A stretch of DNA of 64,000 bases, taken from assembly GCA_036320915.1 (NCBI GenBank), contig JAXBDG010000001.1:2108001-2172000 (forward strand), given 5' to 3'. The notes below the pieces were generated by a model. That model did no database searches, was not told the DNA's origin, and saw nothing but the letters and a program-made list of their open reading frames with translations. The first letter of the stretch is position 1; every line of letters starts with the position of its first letter. This DNA comes from Linnemannia elongata (Eukaryota; Mortierellomycota; Mortierellomycetes; Mortierellales; Mortierellaceae). Both the position numbers and the translations under genes were made by a program. Below are positions 36,337 to 48,334 of this stretch, one piece after another.

Positions 36337-39300
36337 TCAAATGTAAATGAAGACGGTCGCGAGAACAGCCACAGAAACCGAAACAACCCACTGGCCACTC
36401 AACATTAGCCGCAAAGATGCCACACCGCCAGATCCCAGATCGAGCTGTGCTGGTCCAAACATCGGCACCGTTCCGTACCCATTTCCTCCTCCACCCGCAG
36501 CCGTGGCGCCCTTTCCTTCCTTTGGTGGCGTTGCTGGACCTGCTCCTGATGGACTGGAGTTTGCAGGGCTACTGGGCGATTTCCTGTCGGCGGGTCCTCC
36601 ACCCGACATGGGAACTGATGGCGCGCCAGGGATGGCCTTGGGATCCCTGTTGTTGTTGTTGTCAGACGGTGATGCAGAGCCGGGCTTCTCGTTCTTGGAC
36701 TTGTCGTCCTGCTGTTGTTGGACATCGGCATCCTTGTCCTTGGTATCCTTCTTGTGAACACCGCCCTTCTTGTGGACGACAGTACCACCGCTGTTGTTGA
36801 TTGCAAAAGGGTCAACGGCAGCTGGAAAGGCATCGGCTTGGAGGGTGTCTTGGGTTTGGTCCTGATCGCGATGGTTCTTGTGTTTCTTGTGGGCCTTCTT
36901 GACCTTGCTTGTCTCAACTTCAAACGGACTCACCGCTGCCTCTGCGTTCTGATCCTCGTTGACAGTGTCGTCAGCGATGGCGTTCTGGTTCTGACCTACA
37001 TTCTCGTCATCGCCCTGGCGATTCTTCTTGTTCTTTCGGCCCTTCTTATTTTTCTTGCCCTTCTTCTGGCGACCATCATCCCCGAAATCGACGACTTCAT
37101 CGTCAACATTGACGGCGTCATCGCCGGTCTCGGCCGGCCCAGGGTTGGTGTTATCGTCCTCGTTTTTGATATCCGCCTTTTCCTCCTCCACAAAATCATC
37201 ATTGCCTTCCTCCTTCTGCTTGACCTCCTTCTGTTGCTGCTTCTTGTTCGTCTTGCTCTTATTTTCCTCGTTCTGATCCGCCTGTGCCTCAACGACACCT
37301 TCCTTTTCCATCTGCTGGTCTTGTTGTTGCTGCTGTTGCCGTTGGTGGTTGTCGTCCTTGAATTGCTTTTTGCCGTCGTCTTTGATCATATTGGCTTCAG
37401 TAATCTGCGCCTTGTCCTTCTTTTCAGCCTTCTGATCGACAGCAGTATCCTTCTTCTCTTCAGCCTTGGCAATCGGCTCCGCCGCCGCCATTGCCTCCTG
37501 TCGTTGCGCCTTCCTGTCCTTCTTCTGCTGCTGTCGTTGCTGTGGATCGTTCTCGAGCGCCGTCGCCTTGTTGTCGACAACTCCTCCCTTGAGACCAAGG
37601 GCTCCAACAGCAGGGATCTGGCGCTTATGAAGTCCAGCACCCATGCCTGCAGCTGCAGCATCCTTGTCAGCCTTGACAGTACCGCCTCCGCCGACCTCTT
37701 CGTCCCCATCATCATCCTCGCCCCAGTCTTCATCGTCTTTGTCGTCTTCATCGCCATACACGTCTGCCGCAGTGTTGTCCTTGCCAGCAGGCGCATTCTT
37801 GTCGTTGATGTTGTTGATGCCATACTGCTCAACAACTTCTTCAGCACTACCACCGCCCTCCTTAGCTTCATCACTTCCGCCCCTGTCGGTGACAATGCCC
37901 AGTCCTACTGATGGTGGTGACAAACCACGGGCACCCTCATTGCCAAGGATGACTCTCTGTCCGACCTGGGGGGTAATAGGGACCTCGTCGTCATCGTCGT
38001 CTTCCTCATCTTCATCTTCCTCGTCATCTTCTTCCTCATCGTCGTCTTCCTTATCGTTGTCTTCCTTGTGAGGCTTTGAAACAGGGATAGAATCAATTGG
38101 CTTGGAAGCTTCAGCAGTTGACGGTGAAGGAGATGGGTGAGGGATCGGAGGAAGTGGAATAACAATCGGCAGCTCGGGTTTCTTGGCCACAGACTGGTGG
38201 TCATTCTCGTTGGAGCTAGGCAGTGGTGGAGGACTGCTGGCGATCACCTTGAAGTCGTCGTCCTTTTTTTCCTCAACGACAACCTTGAGCGGTTCGGTGC
38301 CAGTAACTGGAGGCTGTGAAACAGGAGCAGGATCCTTGACCTTGGGCACCTCCTTTTGCTCCAGCTCCAATACTGGAGCAGCCATTGGCGACTGAGCGCC
38401 ACCATTGTTGTTGGTTTCTGGGAAATGAGGTAGTTGATGGTCAATAGGATAGGAAAAAGGACGCCCAGACCCATCAGTACTGGAGTCGCTTGGAGGTTGC
38501 TGGTGGTGATCCTCTTGGAGCTCAGGCTCTGGAGTCGAAGGTGTCTCGATCACTGCTGGATGAGAGAATGAGATCCCGGGCTGTTGGACCACTGGCTTGG
38601 CATCTGGGATAACAGTTATAATATCAGCAGGCTGCTGCTTTTCCTGAACTGGAGCTGGAGAGGAAATCTCTTCGGGCTTGGGAGAAAGCTGCTGTTCGAC
38701 TTCCCTGTCCTTGTTCAGTTGTTGATCCTCGTCTTTGGATGCCTCTGGTTGTTGCTGTTGGAGTGGTTGTTCGGTAAGGAAAACAGTCTTGACAACATTC
38801 ACAGCGGATGGCTTCTGGGAATCAACAGGCGCACTAACAACCTCCTGCTCTGATGTCGGGTACGAAACAACCACAACGGGTCCCTTCGATGGTGTCTCGA
38901 CAATAGCTGGAGGGAGTGTCGTTGGTGGGACAATCTCGTTGACGACGGGTTCCTTAGGAGACTCTGGAGCTGGCGATGATGGTGGTTCCTGGGGCTTTGG
39001 GACTACTGGCTCTGTGGGTGTGGCGTCCTTCAGAGGGACTTCGACAGGGAGAGTGATGGGTGGAGGGGTGGGCACGGTGTGTACTGGAGGGCTGGGACCC
39101 TTTGTCTCGTCACCTATTTGCATTTATCATACGAAAAATAAAAATCGCGTCAGGTTTGCTTGAATTTTAAGTTACGGAAAAAAAGAACGATGTGATGCTT
39201 ACCAGTAAGGGTTGCACCTGGACCACTGCCGTTACTGGCTCCAGGGTGTTGACGACCCTTATGGTCATCTTCACGATGCTTCCGATGGTGATGATGGCGG

Positions 39301-40538
39301 TGACGAGGACCCTCGGGGCTCCGTCCATTGTCTTCGATAGGAGCAGAGGCAGTTGCGGGGACGGCGACAGGCTTAGGAACAGCGACTGGAGGAGTACTGC
39401 GGTGGCCATCACGGATCGTAGCTCCTTTCCCTTTCCTCCTAACTGCATGCTTCTTAGCGACTCTATGATGCTTCTTGTCCTTTCCGTCCTTCTCCTTCTT
39501 TCTAGCACCACCCTCCTTGGCGTGTCGATAACCTCCCTGCCCCTGCTCTCCCTGACCGTTTTGCTTCACAAGCTTCTTGTTCTTCATTTGGCCACCACCG
39601 ACCGCCTCCGCCTTCTCATGTGCGCCCCCTTTCTGATGCTGGTGCTTTCCGTGCTTCTTGACGACGGCCTGGCTCTTCAGCTTGACATTATCACCCGAAT
39701 CGCCAACGTCGGCCTCGAACCCATTCTCCTCTGTTGCCTTGTAATCCTCAAGATGATGCTCATACCTCTGCACGCCTTTCTGGTGCCAAAAATGCCGCTT
39801 CTCCAACTGTTTCGCCGCTTTCCTAACGTCCTCCTCAACCCTCTCCATCTCCTCCCTCACCTCCGGATCTAACCCCTCCCGCAACTTCTCAATCTTATCA
39901 AGAATCTCCGGGTTATCATCCTCCAAACTCTGGAGATGCGCAATCTGTGCCTGGATTTCATCACTCTCCTTCAAGTTCTGGATCTGGTCCTGGATAGCTG
40001 CGTCGTTCCCGAGGTCCTTGATACCCTCCCAAATATCTGAGAGGTAGTTCTGGACATCCTCTACGTTCACCGGGATGTCGTTTTCTTCTTCCTCGTTGTT
40101 GATGCTGCTGATCTCGATAACCTCCTCCTCCTCCTCCTCCTCGCCATCGTCCTTGTTCTTGTTCTTCTTCTTCATACCGTCGGCCTTATCCTTCTTGTCG
40201 CCTTTCTTTTTCTTGTGGTCGGCAAGAAATTTATCGGCTTTCTTTTTGGCAGCAGCCATCGCTCTGGGTCCGACAGCTTTCTCAATGGCCTCTGCCGCCG
40301 CGTCCAGATCCACACCCGCGATCTTCTTGTGCTCCTTCTTGGCCTTTAACTGAAATGATTCGTCAATGTCGAGATTGTTGTTGATGTTGGCGTTGGAAGA
40401 GGAGGTAAGTGATGAAGAGAAGGAGGAGGAGGAAGGGTAGGGAGAGTTGTTTCTATGGGTGGCGAGAACTCCCTGAAAGAGGAGTGCTGTTGCCAGGAGG
40501 AGGATTAACCTCGGCCGGCGCTGTTTCTGGACGACCAT
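36337..40538 (-). CDS. Large secreted, GPI-anchor-like acidic/lysine-rich low-complexity protein
   Basis: Minus-strand exons 40538-39203 and 39113-36337 join (donor gtaagc, acceptor aaatag) to 1370 residues. The N-terminus has basic residues followed by LILLLATALLFQGVLA, a signal peptide. The C-terminus ends in a short Gly/Pro/Ser region and a hydrophobic tail (WVVSVSVAVLATVFIYI), the layout of a GPI-attachment signal. Between them are Lys-rich and coiled-coil-prone segments (KKIAGVDLDAAAEAIEKAVG), Glu and Asp runs, a Pro/Val/Thr-rich middle and a Gln/Lys/Asp-rich end. No enzyme domain or Cys pattern is visible. Probably a cell-wall or surface protein, possibly calcium- or matrix-binding given its charge. 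That role is inferred. It lies 765 bp downstream of the chitin synthase on the same strand. Confidence 0.75.
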
Positions 40539-41303
40539 CGCTTTTGCGCTGGCGTGATATGTGATGTGTGTGTTGAGGGATGGATGGAACGAAATAAGGG
40601 GAGAAGTGTTTCTTGAAGGTAGGGGTAGATAGGTCTGGAGAAGAGGGTAGGAGTGTATAAAGGGCGTGAAAAGGGTATAAGGAGCGGCGATCGAGGGGAT
40701 CTTTTGATGGAAGAGAAAAGAAAAGAAAAGACGAAAAAGAGAGAGAAATAAAAAGAAAAAGATAGGACCAAAGAAGAAACAGAGGAGATATGAATAATAC
40801 GCGAGTCCCTCTTTTCGATGGTATCCATACCTTTACAATCTACTCTTTGTCCTTTCTTCCACTCTCCCTTCCCCCCCCCCCCCCTTCGTAAACCCCCCCA
40901 CCTCGGCAAAATAGAAGATCAAAATCGCGGAATTCCAACAAAAGTCCCTCGACGCGTTCCTGGTCGCGAACTGGCCTGATAATTCTCGTCTCTACCCTCT
41001 TGTCCTCAGGGCAATAAACTTGTCGCTTTTTTTGTTTTCCTGCAGTGCTCTAGTCATTACCTCGCTCACTCACAAACAAACAAGGAATGTGCTCCATTCA
41101 GAGAATAAAGGAACACGATATGGATATGAACTATGAACTATTTTATTTTTTTTAGTAGGAGGGAGGATTATGTTGACAGGATTGAAGGAAGGCTCTAGTT
41201 GCCCTCCATCCAAAGTATTTTTTAAGAGATAAAAAAAGGTAGAACAGTAGAACAGTAGAACAGAAAAAGAAAATGACACAAAAATAAAGGAAATGACTAC
41301 TCT
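40539..41303. other. Intergenic, promoter of the large secreted protein
   Basis: Contains GA-rich sequence (40700-40760), a run of about 13 C at 40871-40884, and three perfect copies of tagaacag at 41240-41263. No gene seen. Confidence 0.5.
41240..41263. repeat. Three tandem copies of TAGAACAG
   Basis: Perfect 8-bp unit repeated three times, 40 bp beyond the chitin synthase stop codon and so in its 3' untranslated region. A degenerate relative lies at 57591-57630. Confidence 0.85.
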
Positions 41304-44300
41304 CTAAGAATCGTTGGATCGATCAGAGGGTAAACGAGGCATTGGTGACCCAGTCCTGGCAATGGGACCCTGAGAACTGGCATTGGCACTGCCGGCAGCC
41401 ATGGCCAACATCGGGGAGGGCGCCCTGGTATCAATAGAGTTCAGACGAGCTCCAGGTGGGGGCGGTGGAGGCGTGTAGCTTGCCGAGGCCAGGTTACTGC
41501 TCAGCTTCGGAGACGACGTGAACTGACGCGACTGAGGGGGCGCAAAGGTCGACATCCGGTCGCCGGCATTAGGCAAGAACGGGTTGCTGTTATACTGCGA
41601 CACCCTTTGTCGTCCAATCGTACCTCCAGGAGCAGGGGCATGCATGTTCAACAGTGGGATCGAATCCTGAGCGGGGCCAGTAGGGTAGCTGCCGTAGCCA
41701 GGATCAGTGAGCGAGTAACCACCGTTCGATCCCGAAGATCCCTGGGTAGTGTGTCGGCTGATCGCAAAGGGCATGGCACTATCGTTGGTCCTGCGCGAGC
41801 CAGAACTCTCGTCCGAAAGCTCCTCCTCCTTGACCTGACCCGACCAGTCCTCTCCAGAATCAGAGACCATAAAGTTGGGAACAGGCAGTCCAGCAAGGAT
41901 CGCCGCCTTGGACCGCCGCTCGCGCTCCCATTCGCCCCAACGCTTCATTGTGATATGCGAACTGTCGAATTGACCTTCTTTACCACCATGATCGGCTCCT
42001 GCAACCTCTCCGGCAACCATACGGGTCTGACCCCAAGAGAAATCATCGAAATGCCAGTAGGCATAGGCGGGCAGGACAAAGTTCCAGACAAAGATCGAGC
42101 AGAGGTAGACCAACATCCAGCTGACATAGACTAGCTTGCGCGAGGTCATCACAATCAGGACAGCAGGCAGACCCAGAATTGCGGCAAGCAAGAGCAGAGG
42201 CAGGGTAGTATCGGGGATGGCATCGTCGTGCGAGATGGCCTTGTAGACAGAGATGGCGCACAGGTAGATGGTGAAGGAAATGGCGGCGGGCAAGACAACA
42301 GTTCCGACCAACTCCATGAAGATAACAAACTGCATCGAGAAGCAGAAAGTACCGCACAAATCACGGACCAGGACCAACTCCAGGAGATTGTGAATTGTCG
42401 AGTTAATCCAGCGACGACGCTGAGACAGCAGAATCTTGAAGGTATCGGGAACAACGGTCTTGCAGATGGCCTGGGGGACAAACATCATCTTACGCTTGGG
42501 GAAGGTTCTCAACATGAGCGTCGAGAGGTAACGATCCTCACCCAGGAGCAGCAAGTTTTTCTTGTGGAGCGTATCGACGACGTTCTCGGAGTAATGCTCG
42601 ACAATATCAGGGTTGGCCAGAATGGGAACCCAGTAGCCGTTGGGACCCTTGGGGGCCTTGATACGGTACATGCAGAAGCATCCGGGCAAACAGGTGACAC
42701 CTCCGAACATCGACTCGAAGGCTTTGGACATGTGATGAGAAATATAGTACTCGAAGACCTGGATCATGGTCACCCACGAGTCCGTCTTGTTGGCAATCTT
42801 AGTCTCTCCGCAGAGTCCCATGATCTCATGGTCGTGGGCCATAGCAGCAATCATACGGGACAATGAATCAGGGTAAACCTTTGTATCAGCATCCACCTGT
42901 GCATTGTAAACAATAATTAAAAGAGGTTGTTAGGCATTGGCGAATCAAAAGATTTGAACTGTGTAAGCATCATCTGATGCGCGGTTGCATAGAGGATGTG
43001 CTTACCATGAGGACAATCTCGTAGCGGTCAGGAGCAACTCCAGTCAGGCGCCAGATGGTATTAAAGAGCTCATACTCGAACGAGGTCATACGCTCGTCAA
43101 ACATAACGTGCTGCAAGAAGCCCATGAGAATAATCTGAGAGTCACGCTTTCCACGGTTTCCAGGCTTGGGCATGTTCTGCTCAGTGGGGCCTCCGACCTT
43201 GACGATCAAGCACATAGGGACACGCTTCTGCAGCTTCTTGTCAGGGACAGTCTCGTCGTCGTACTTGTAGAATCCAGCATAGACCTTGGCCATATTGTGG
43301 CGCTTGGTTCCGTCGGCAATGGCAACGTACGAGTGGGCAATGACATCGTCGCGGGGGACCAGGTCGTCCTGCATCATCGACAGACAGATATCGGGGGTCG
43401 ACATGTTGTTTCCGGCTCCGATGATCATACCATCGCAGATGACAACAATCAGCTTGTGCGAGTTGGGGTAGTCTGTGGTCGCAATAGAGTCGAGCGTGGT
43501 CCTCAGTCCATCGATACCCTCAGAGTAACAGGTGACCAGTGCCATGGTGTGGATCAAGGGGAAGTTGAACGGCTGGTACGAAACAGGAGGCTGGTTGATG
43601 ACAAAGGGCGAAACAGGTAGAGGGCAGTTGGAAACAGGCTGGGTCGTGGACGAAGAAGTGGTCGAGGAGCGGCGGGACATGTTGCGAAGACCACCAAAGC
43701 TGGCAATGCTGGAGGGTCTCATGGCACTGGGCAGAGGTGGGGGCGAAGGAGGAGGGGTTCCGTTAATGCCAGGCTGGTACGAGGGTCTGCTCAAGTTGCT
43801 ATTCGAGGCCGACAGGAAGGCGGGGTTCATGCCGGGAGAACCAGGGGGAGTGTTGAAAGATTTGAAGACACTTGTAGGACGGTTGAAGGTTGACAAAGGA
43901 CGAGCACTGGGGGTGCCCAAGGAAGAGGGAGTGGCCAGGGCACTTGACGAACCACCAGCAGCGGCGCCTGTGGGAGTGAAGCGAGAGGTCGTAGGGAAAA
44001 GGGTTTGTCTCTTGTTGCTGAAGGCAGGTCGGTTAATGTCGGAACTCCAGGCTTCGATCTGCTCAGAACGCTTCATACGATCCTGGTACGTCTCGTTATC
44101 GAATCCTCCGAGACGGTGGCTCAGGAACCAGCCAAAGAAGACGGCCAAGAAGAACTTGATAAAGACGACGCCCAGAATAATGACCAGAGAGACATAGGTA
44201 ATAACGTCCGAGGTCATACAGCCGATTGTTTTGGAATCCATGGCTCCGATGCGCGCAACCTGCTTAAGGCATGCTCGGAGGTTGGTCAGCTTTTTCTGGA

Positions 44301-45612
44301 CAAACATGAACGAAAGATCCCTCTGCAAGAGAATGTTTCCGTTGCGGAGGTTATCGAGGGTGGGATCGAGAACGAACTCTGGCTTGATCCACTTAAGAAT
44401 GTAGGCATCATAGACATCGCCGTCGAATGCAAAGAGCATGCGATTGCCATCCTTAATCTGGTCCCAGGTGTAGTAGACGGGGGAGTTGGAGCCAGCCATC
44501 AGTCCGTTCCATTTCGTCCGGTCAGCAGGGAGAGTATGGCACCCAGCACCCGTCTTATCGACCGTTCCGTTCACTGCTGTGGAACCATCGTCCTTGCGCA
44601 TGACACAGGGGAAGTAGTAGTTTGCTGTCGCGTCTCCTGCAGCCGCGGCATCCTTTCGGGTGATCAGTCCATCGCAAGCGCCACCCACTTGGGTCTGAAA
44701 CAGGAACGAGGCATCCATGCCCTTGGCCCCGTAGGTGGGGTCGTTCATGATGTCGATGTTGTCATTTGAGATAAGCTTGTTGACGGCAGGATGCGTCCAA
44801 ACCTGTCCTCCGCCAGCACCGTCAGTGTTGAAGTAATAGCCCATGCCATTGACGATTAGGTTCTCGGCACGCGTTCCGAACTGATACTTTCCTGTGCGGT
44901 CGTCCTGGCAAAGAGCCGCCTGCAATCCAAAGGTCAAGAAAGCGACAGCTGCCACCATTAGGACAATCAGCGAAACTAGAGCAATCTTTTCGCGCCAAGC
45001 CCTCTGAATCTCCAAGGTGTGCATACCTACAACGTCATATCACAAAGGGGGACAAGAGAGTCAGTCATATGGTCGGTCGTCGCAATAAAGTAACCGAAAA
45101 CATCACACAGGCTTACCACAAGACTTGAGGAGCGCTGCGGGGAAGCAGCAGGTAATGGCGTTAAAGTAGACGATCCAGGGAGAAGGGCACTCCTTGGTCC
45201 GCTTCTTGAGAGGGTTCTTGATGTCGACAATAGGCTTGCGCTTAGCATCCGACGCCTTGACCTTGGGTCGCTGGCCAGGCTTCTCGATCTCACGGCCAAG
45301 AACACTTTTTCCGCGACGAACGCCTCCTGTGCGGATGGGGGTGGCGCCCGTGGGGTCAATACCGGTGGTCGAAGCCTGGACCTTAATGCCGGATCCATCG
45401 AGGTTTTGTGTGGCGTTTCTGTAGTAGTATTGAGGGTGGTTTTTATCGATACGCTCACGGTCGGGTCGAATAAGAGACTTTTGGCGCTTGAAGTTGGTGG
45501 GCCGCCGGTTGGTATCAACACTCAGTCCAGAGTTTGCTCCAGCGCCATTTTGTCGCCGAACCTGAGGCTCCTCGTATGATAGACCCTGGGCCGGTGTGTC
45601 GTGGTGGTCCAT
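41304..45612 (-). CDS. Chitin synthase, division II (class IV, Chs3-like)
   Basis: Minus-strand exons 45612-45117, 45026-43006 and 42896-41304 give 1369 residues. Exon 1 is a basic cytosolic N-terminus ending at [19 protein letters not shown]. Exon 2 opens with [20 protein letters not shown], a membrane helix, then an extracytoplasmic domain, a second helix pair around [20 protein letters not shown] and a Pro/Ser-rich linker. The catalytic glycosyltransferase 2 domain follows: VVICDG (about residue 694), VDADTK at the exon 2-3 join, GEDRYLS (about 958) and the product-binding QRRRWINST (about 998). C-terminal helices and a Ser/Pro-rich tail complete it. It polymerises UDP-GlcNAc into chitin at the plasma membrane. 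No myosin head is present, which excludes class V/VII. Confidence 0.96.
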
Positions 45613-46749
45613 TGTGCAAGGAAAGGAGTTATTATGTAAACACGCGTGTGATTTTTTGTGTCAAGAGTCTAATTAGATGTAAACAGGTATTGTTGTTTAG
45701 ATGATATTGTATTTGAACAAGAGTCTGAAACGAAAGACATTATTGTACGGGACAATTGGACACAAATGGATATCCGTTTTGGTTACCTTTAGGTGGGGTT
45801 CACCGGTGAGAGGAGGGTCGTGTCGTGGCAATTGGATGAAGTATGGAGGTTTTCTTTCTTTCTGTCGAGGTTTTATGTTTTAGAGGATCTATGGTGCGTA
45901 GGGAAGAGTTGAAAAGAGTACAAAGAAACAAAATGAGAGTGTGTTAGATGTGAGACGGGTAGGAACAGGCGAGGTGCGCATAAAGGGCATAAAAATAGAG
46001 GGGTGTGATCATTGAAGGCGATTGGATTGGTAAGGAGGAAGGGTGGTCGGTGATTGATCGGCCTTTGGCTAGTGCACTTGTAAAAGTAGCAAGCGATATC
46101 GCCGAAGGGGACATAAAGAAAGATGTAACAATGTAGAGAGTTCCAGTCATCAATTACGAACAGGCTGTTTGTTGTAGGGGAATACAACTGATGATAATAA
46201 TGACAGCGACGATGCGAAGGGAAAAGTCAAGGAATGAAAAGGCGCAGGCGGAGGCAGTAAGACAGGGTCAACGAGAAGTCAAAGACCATGGCTATTTTTT
46301 TTGACCCTGAGCCAAGATGTTTCGTGAATGTCAGCTGCAAACTGGGTGGGAGGGAGGGAAGGGAGAGTCAAACACGAAGGAAAATATTCATCGACCAGGG
46401 GTTTGTTGCAGTGAGGGGTGGGGAGGTATAAATAAAAAGGGGTGAAAGCGATATCATGGCCACAGAGGGCCATGACACTGACTAGTGTGCGTGCTGTTGT
46501 CTGTCTGCTGATATAAATAGGTTTTTGTAAAAGAGGGGTTGGACCGAGCTTCAGCTTGTTGAAGTGTAATTGTCAACAAGGAAAGAAAATAACACTAACA
46601 GAACGCTGACCTCTAGGTGTCAAAAAGAACTCGCCAATGATGATGGTGGTGGTTTTTTTTCACACTATCGTTGGCGAACAAAGATAAACCTCCACCGTCT
46701 GTTAAATATGTGGAGGATTGTTTGAACAGGGGTAAAGTAAAGATGGAGC

Positions 46750-46750
<1 letters not shown>

Positions 46751-46790
<40 letters not shown>
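46751..46790. repeat. A40 homopolymer tract
   Basis: Uninterrupted run of 40 A in the chitin synthase upstream region, followed by a G-rich segment. Confidence 0.9.
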
Positions 46791-46793
<3 letters not shown>

Positions 46794-48237
46794 AGTGGGA
46801 CCGATTTTTGTTTGTTTGTGTTTGTGCATGGAGAACGGGTGGGTGTGGTCAGGATGACATGATTGTACGTCCAATGGTTGGCCCATCTCCGATATAAGAG
46901 AGCGAGAGCACGTTGCGTTGATTGCCTGCTTGCTCGTACGCTCTTTTGCTTGAACAAAACACGCCTCTCTATAACACCCCCTGGATGCTGGGAGGCGCAT
47001 TGTTACGTATATATGTGTGTGTGCTAATTCTCTTTTTCAGAGGAATGTGGATAACAGAGTCCTGCTTGGGCGTGCTGGAGATTGTTGGAAGGGTGTAATT
47101 GAGCAGGGTATGAAGGGAGAAGGAAGAAAGGAAGAAGGGATGGAAGGAAGGGGCTGGAGAGAAGGTAATTGTTGGAGAAAGGCGGAAGGGGGTCTCAGCG
47201 AGACTAGAACGCGGATAAAGAGAGCTTCACTTTATCCTTTAAGACAGGAGCGCTGGAAGGTGGTGGTGGTGGTTGATAAAGTGGTAGGTGGGTGAAGGAG
47301 GGGGGGGAATGATAAGGATGGTGTTTGGTGGTAAGTCGTACCTGATCCGAATTGAGTGCAGTTCTTTTGGCCAGTGGATAAGAGAGTGAAGAAGTGGAAG
47401 AGAGGGTCAGTGGTAGGTGGAGTTTTACAAGGGTTCCTGGCCTGGCTGTGGTATATTTTGTAGTGAGGGTGAGAGTAAAAGAAAGGGAGACGATTAGGGT
47501 GATTAGGAAGGAGATATAATGTACAGGGTCGTTGGTAAAAAGAGTATGCTGGATATGAGATAATGATATGAATGATTAAAAGAAAAGAGAAAGGAGTGAG
47601 CGAGAGAGTATGAGGAAATAAAAGAAGTAGAAAAGAAAGAAGGAAACACAAAGTGAGAAGAGAAACAATAATAAAGAGAGAGGAAGAAAAAAAAATGAAG
47701 TGGGAGTTACGGGCGTGTGCCAAACAAAGAAAAAAAGGAAAGAAGTCGAAGAAGAACAGGAAGAAAGAAGACAAGGTTCAACCGCTGAGTTGAGGGTTGA
47801 GAGCAATTTTCTCTCCTCAGTAAGTGTTGTACCATATCTCTCCATCTGGGAGATTATTCAATTACATTTTGATTCTTTGTCCTTGTCCGACATTGGTTGG
47901 TTATTGTTGCCGTTGTTGTCGCTGCTGCTGTTTGTGTCAACAGAGTGAAATGTAAAAAGAAAAAAAAAGGCGGAAAAGAGGGACAGAGAACCTCACAGTT
48001 TCCCATTCCTTTCCTTTTTTTCCTGTGTGTGTCTATTGTCTTCATCACTTCCTCGCTGCTGTATCGCATTACCGGGCCGCATACAACCAGCATATTCAAG
48101 CAGCGCGCACGTTACTTGAACTGCACCATCCCTTGTCTAGCAGGCGCACCCAGAAAGAAAAAGTGGGAGAGAGAGAGAGCCAAAAACACATAAAATGTAG
48201 TAATGGCCCCGATCCAGATAGCACAACACAGTCAATA

Positions 48238-48238
<1 letters not shown>

Positions 48239-48278
<40 letters not shown>
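48239..48278. repeat. A40 homopolymer tract
   Basis: Uninterrupted run of 40 A in the same gene desert as the tract at 46751, 43 bp before the palindrome at 48321. Confidence 0.9.
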
Positions 48279-48279
<1 letters not shown>

Positions 48280-48320
48280 GGTCGTTTTCCTCCCATGTAA
48301 CTCTGTAATAAAACCACTAG

Positions 48321-48334
48321 CGTAGCATGCTACG
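48321..48334. repeat. 14-bp perfect palindrome CGTAGCATGCTACG
   Basis: Self-complementary with no spacer; a possible dimer-binding site or chance sequence. Confidence 0.6.
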
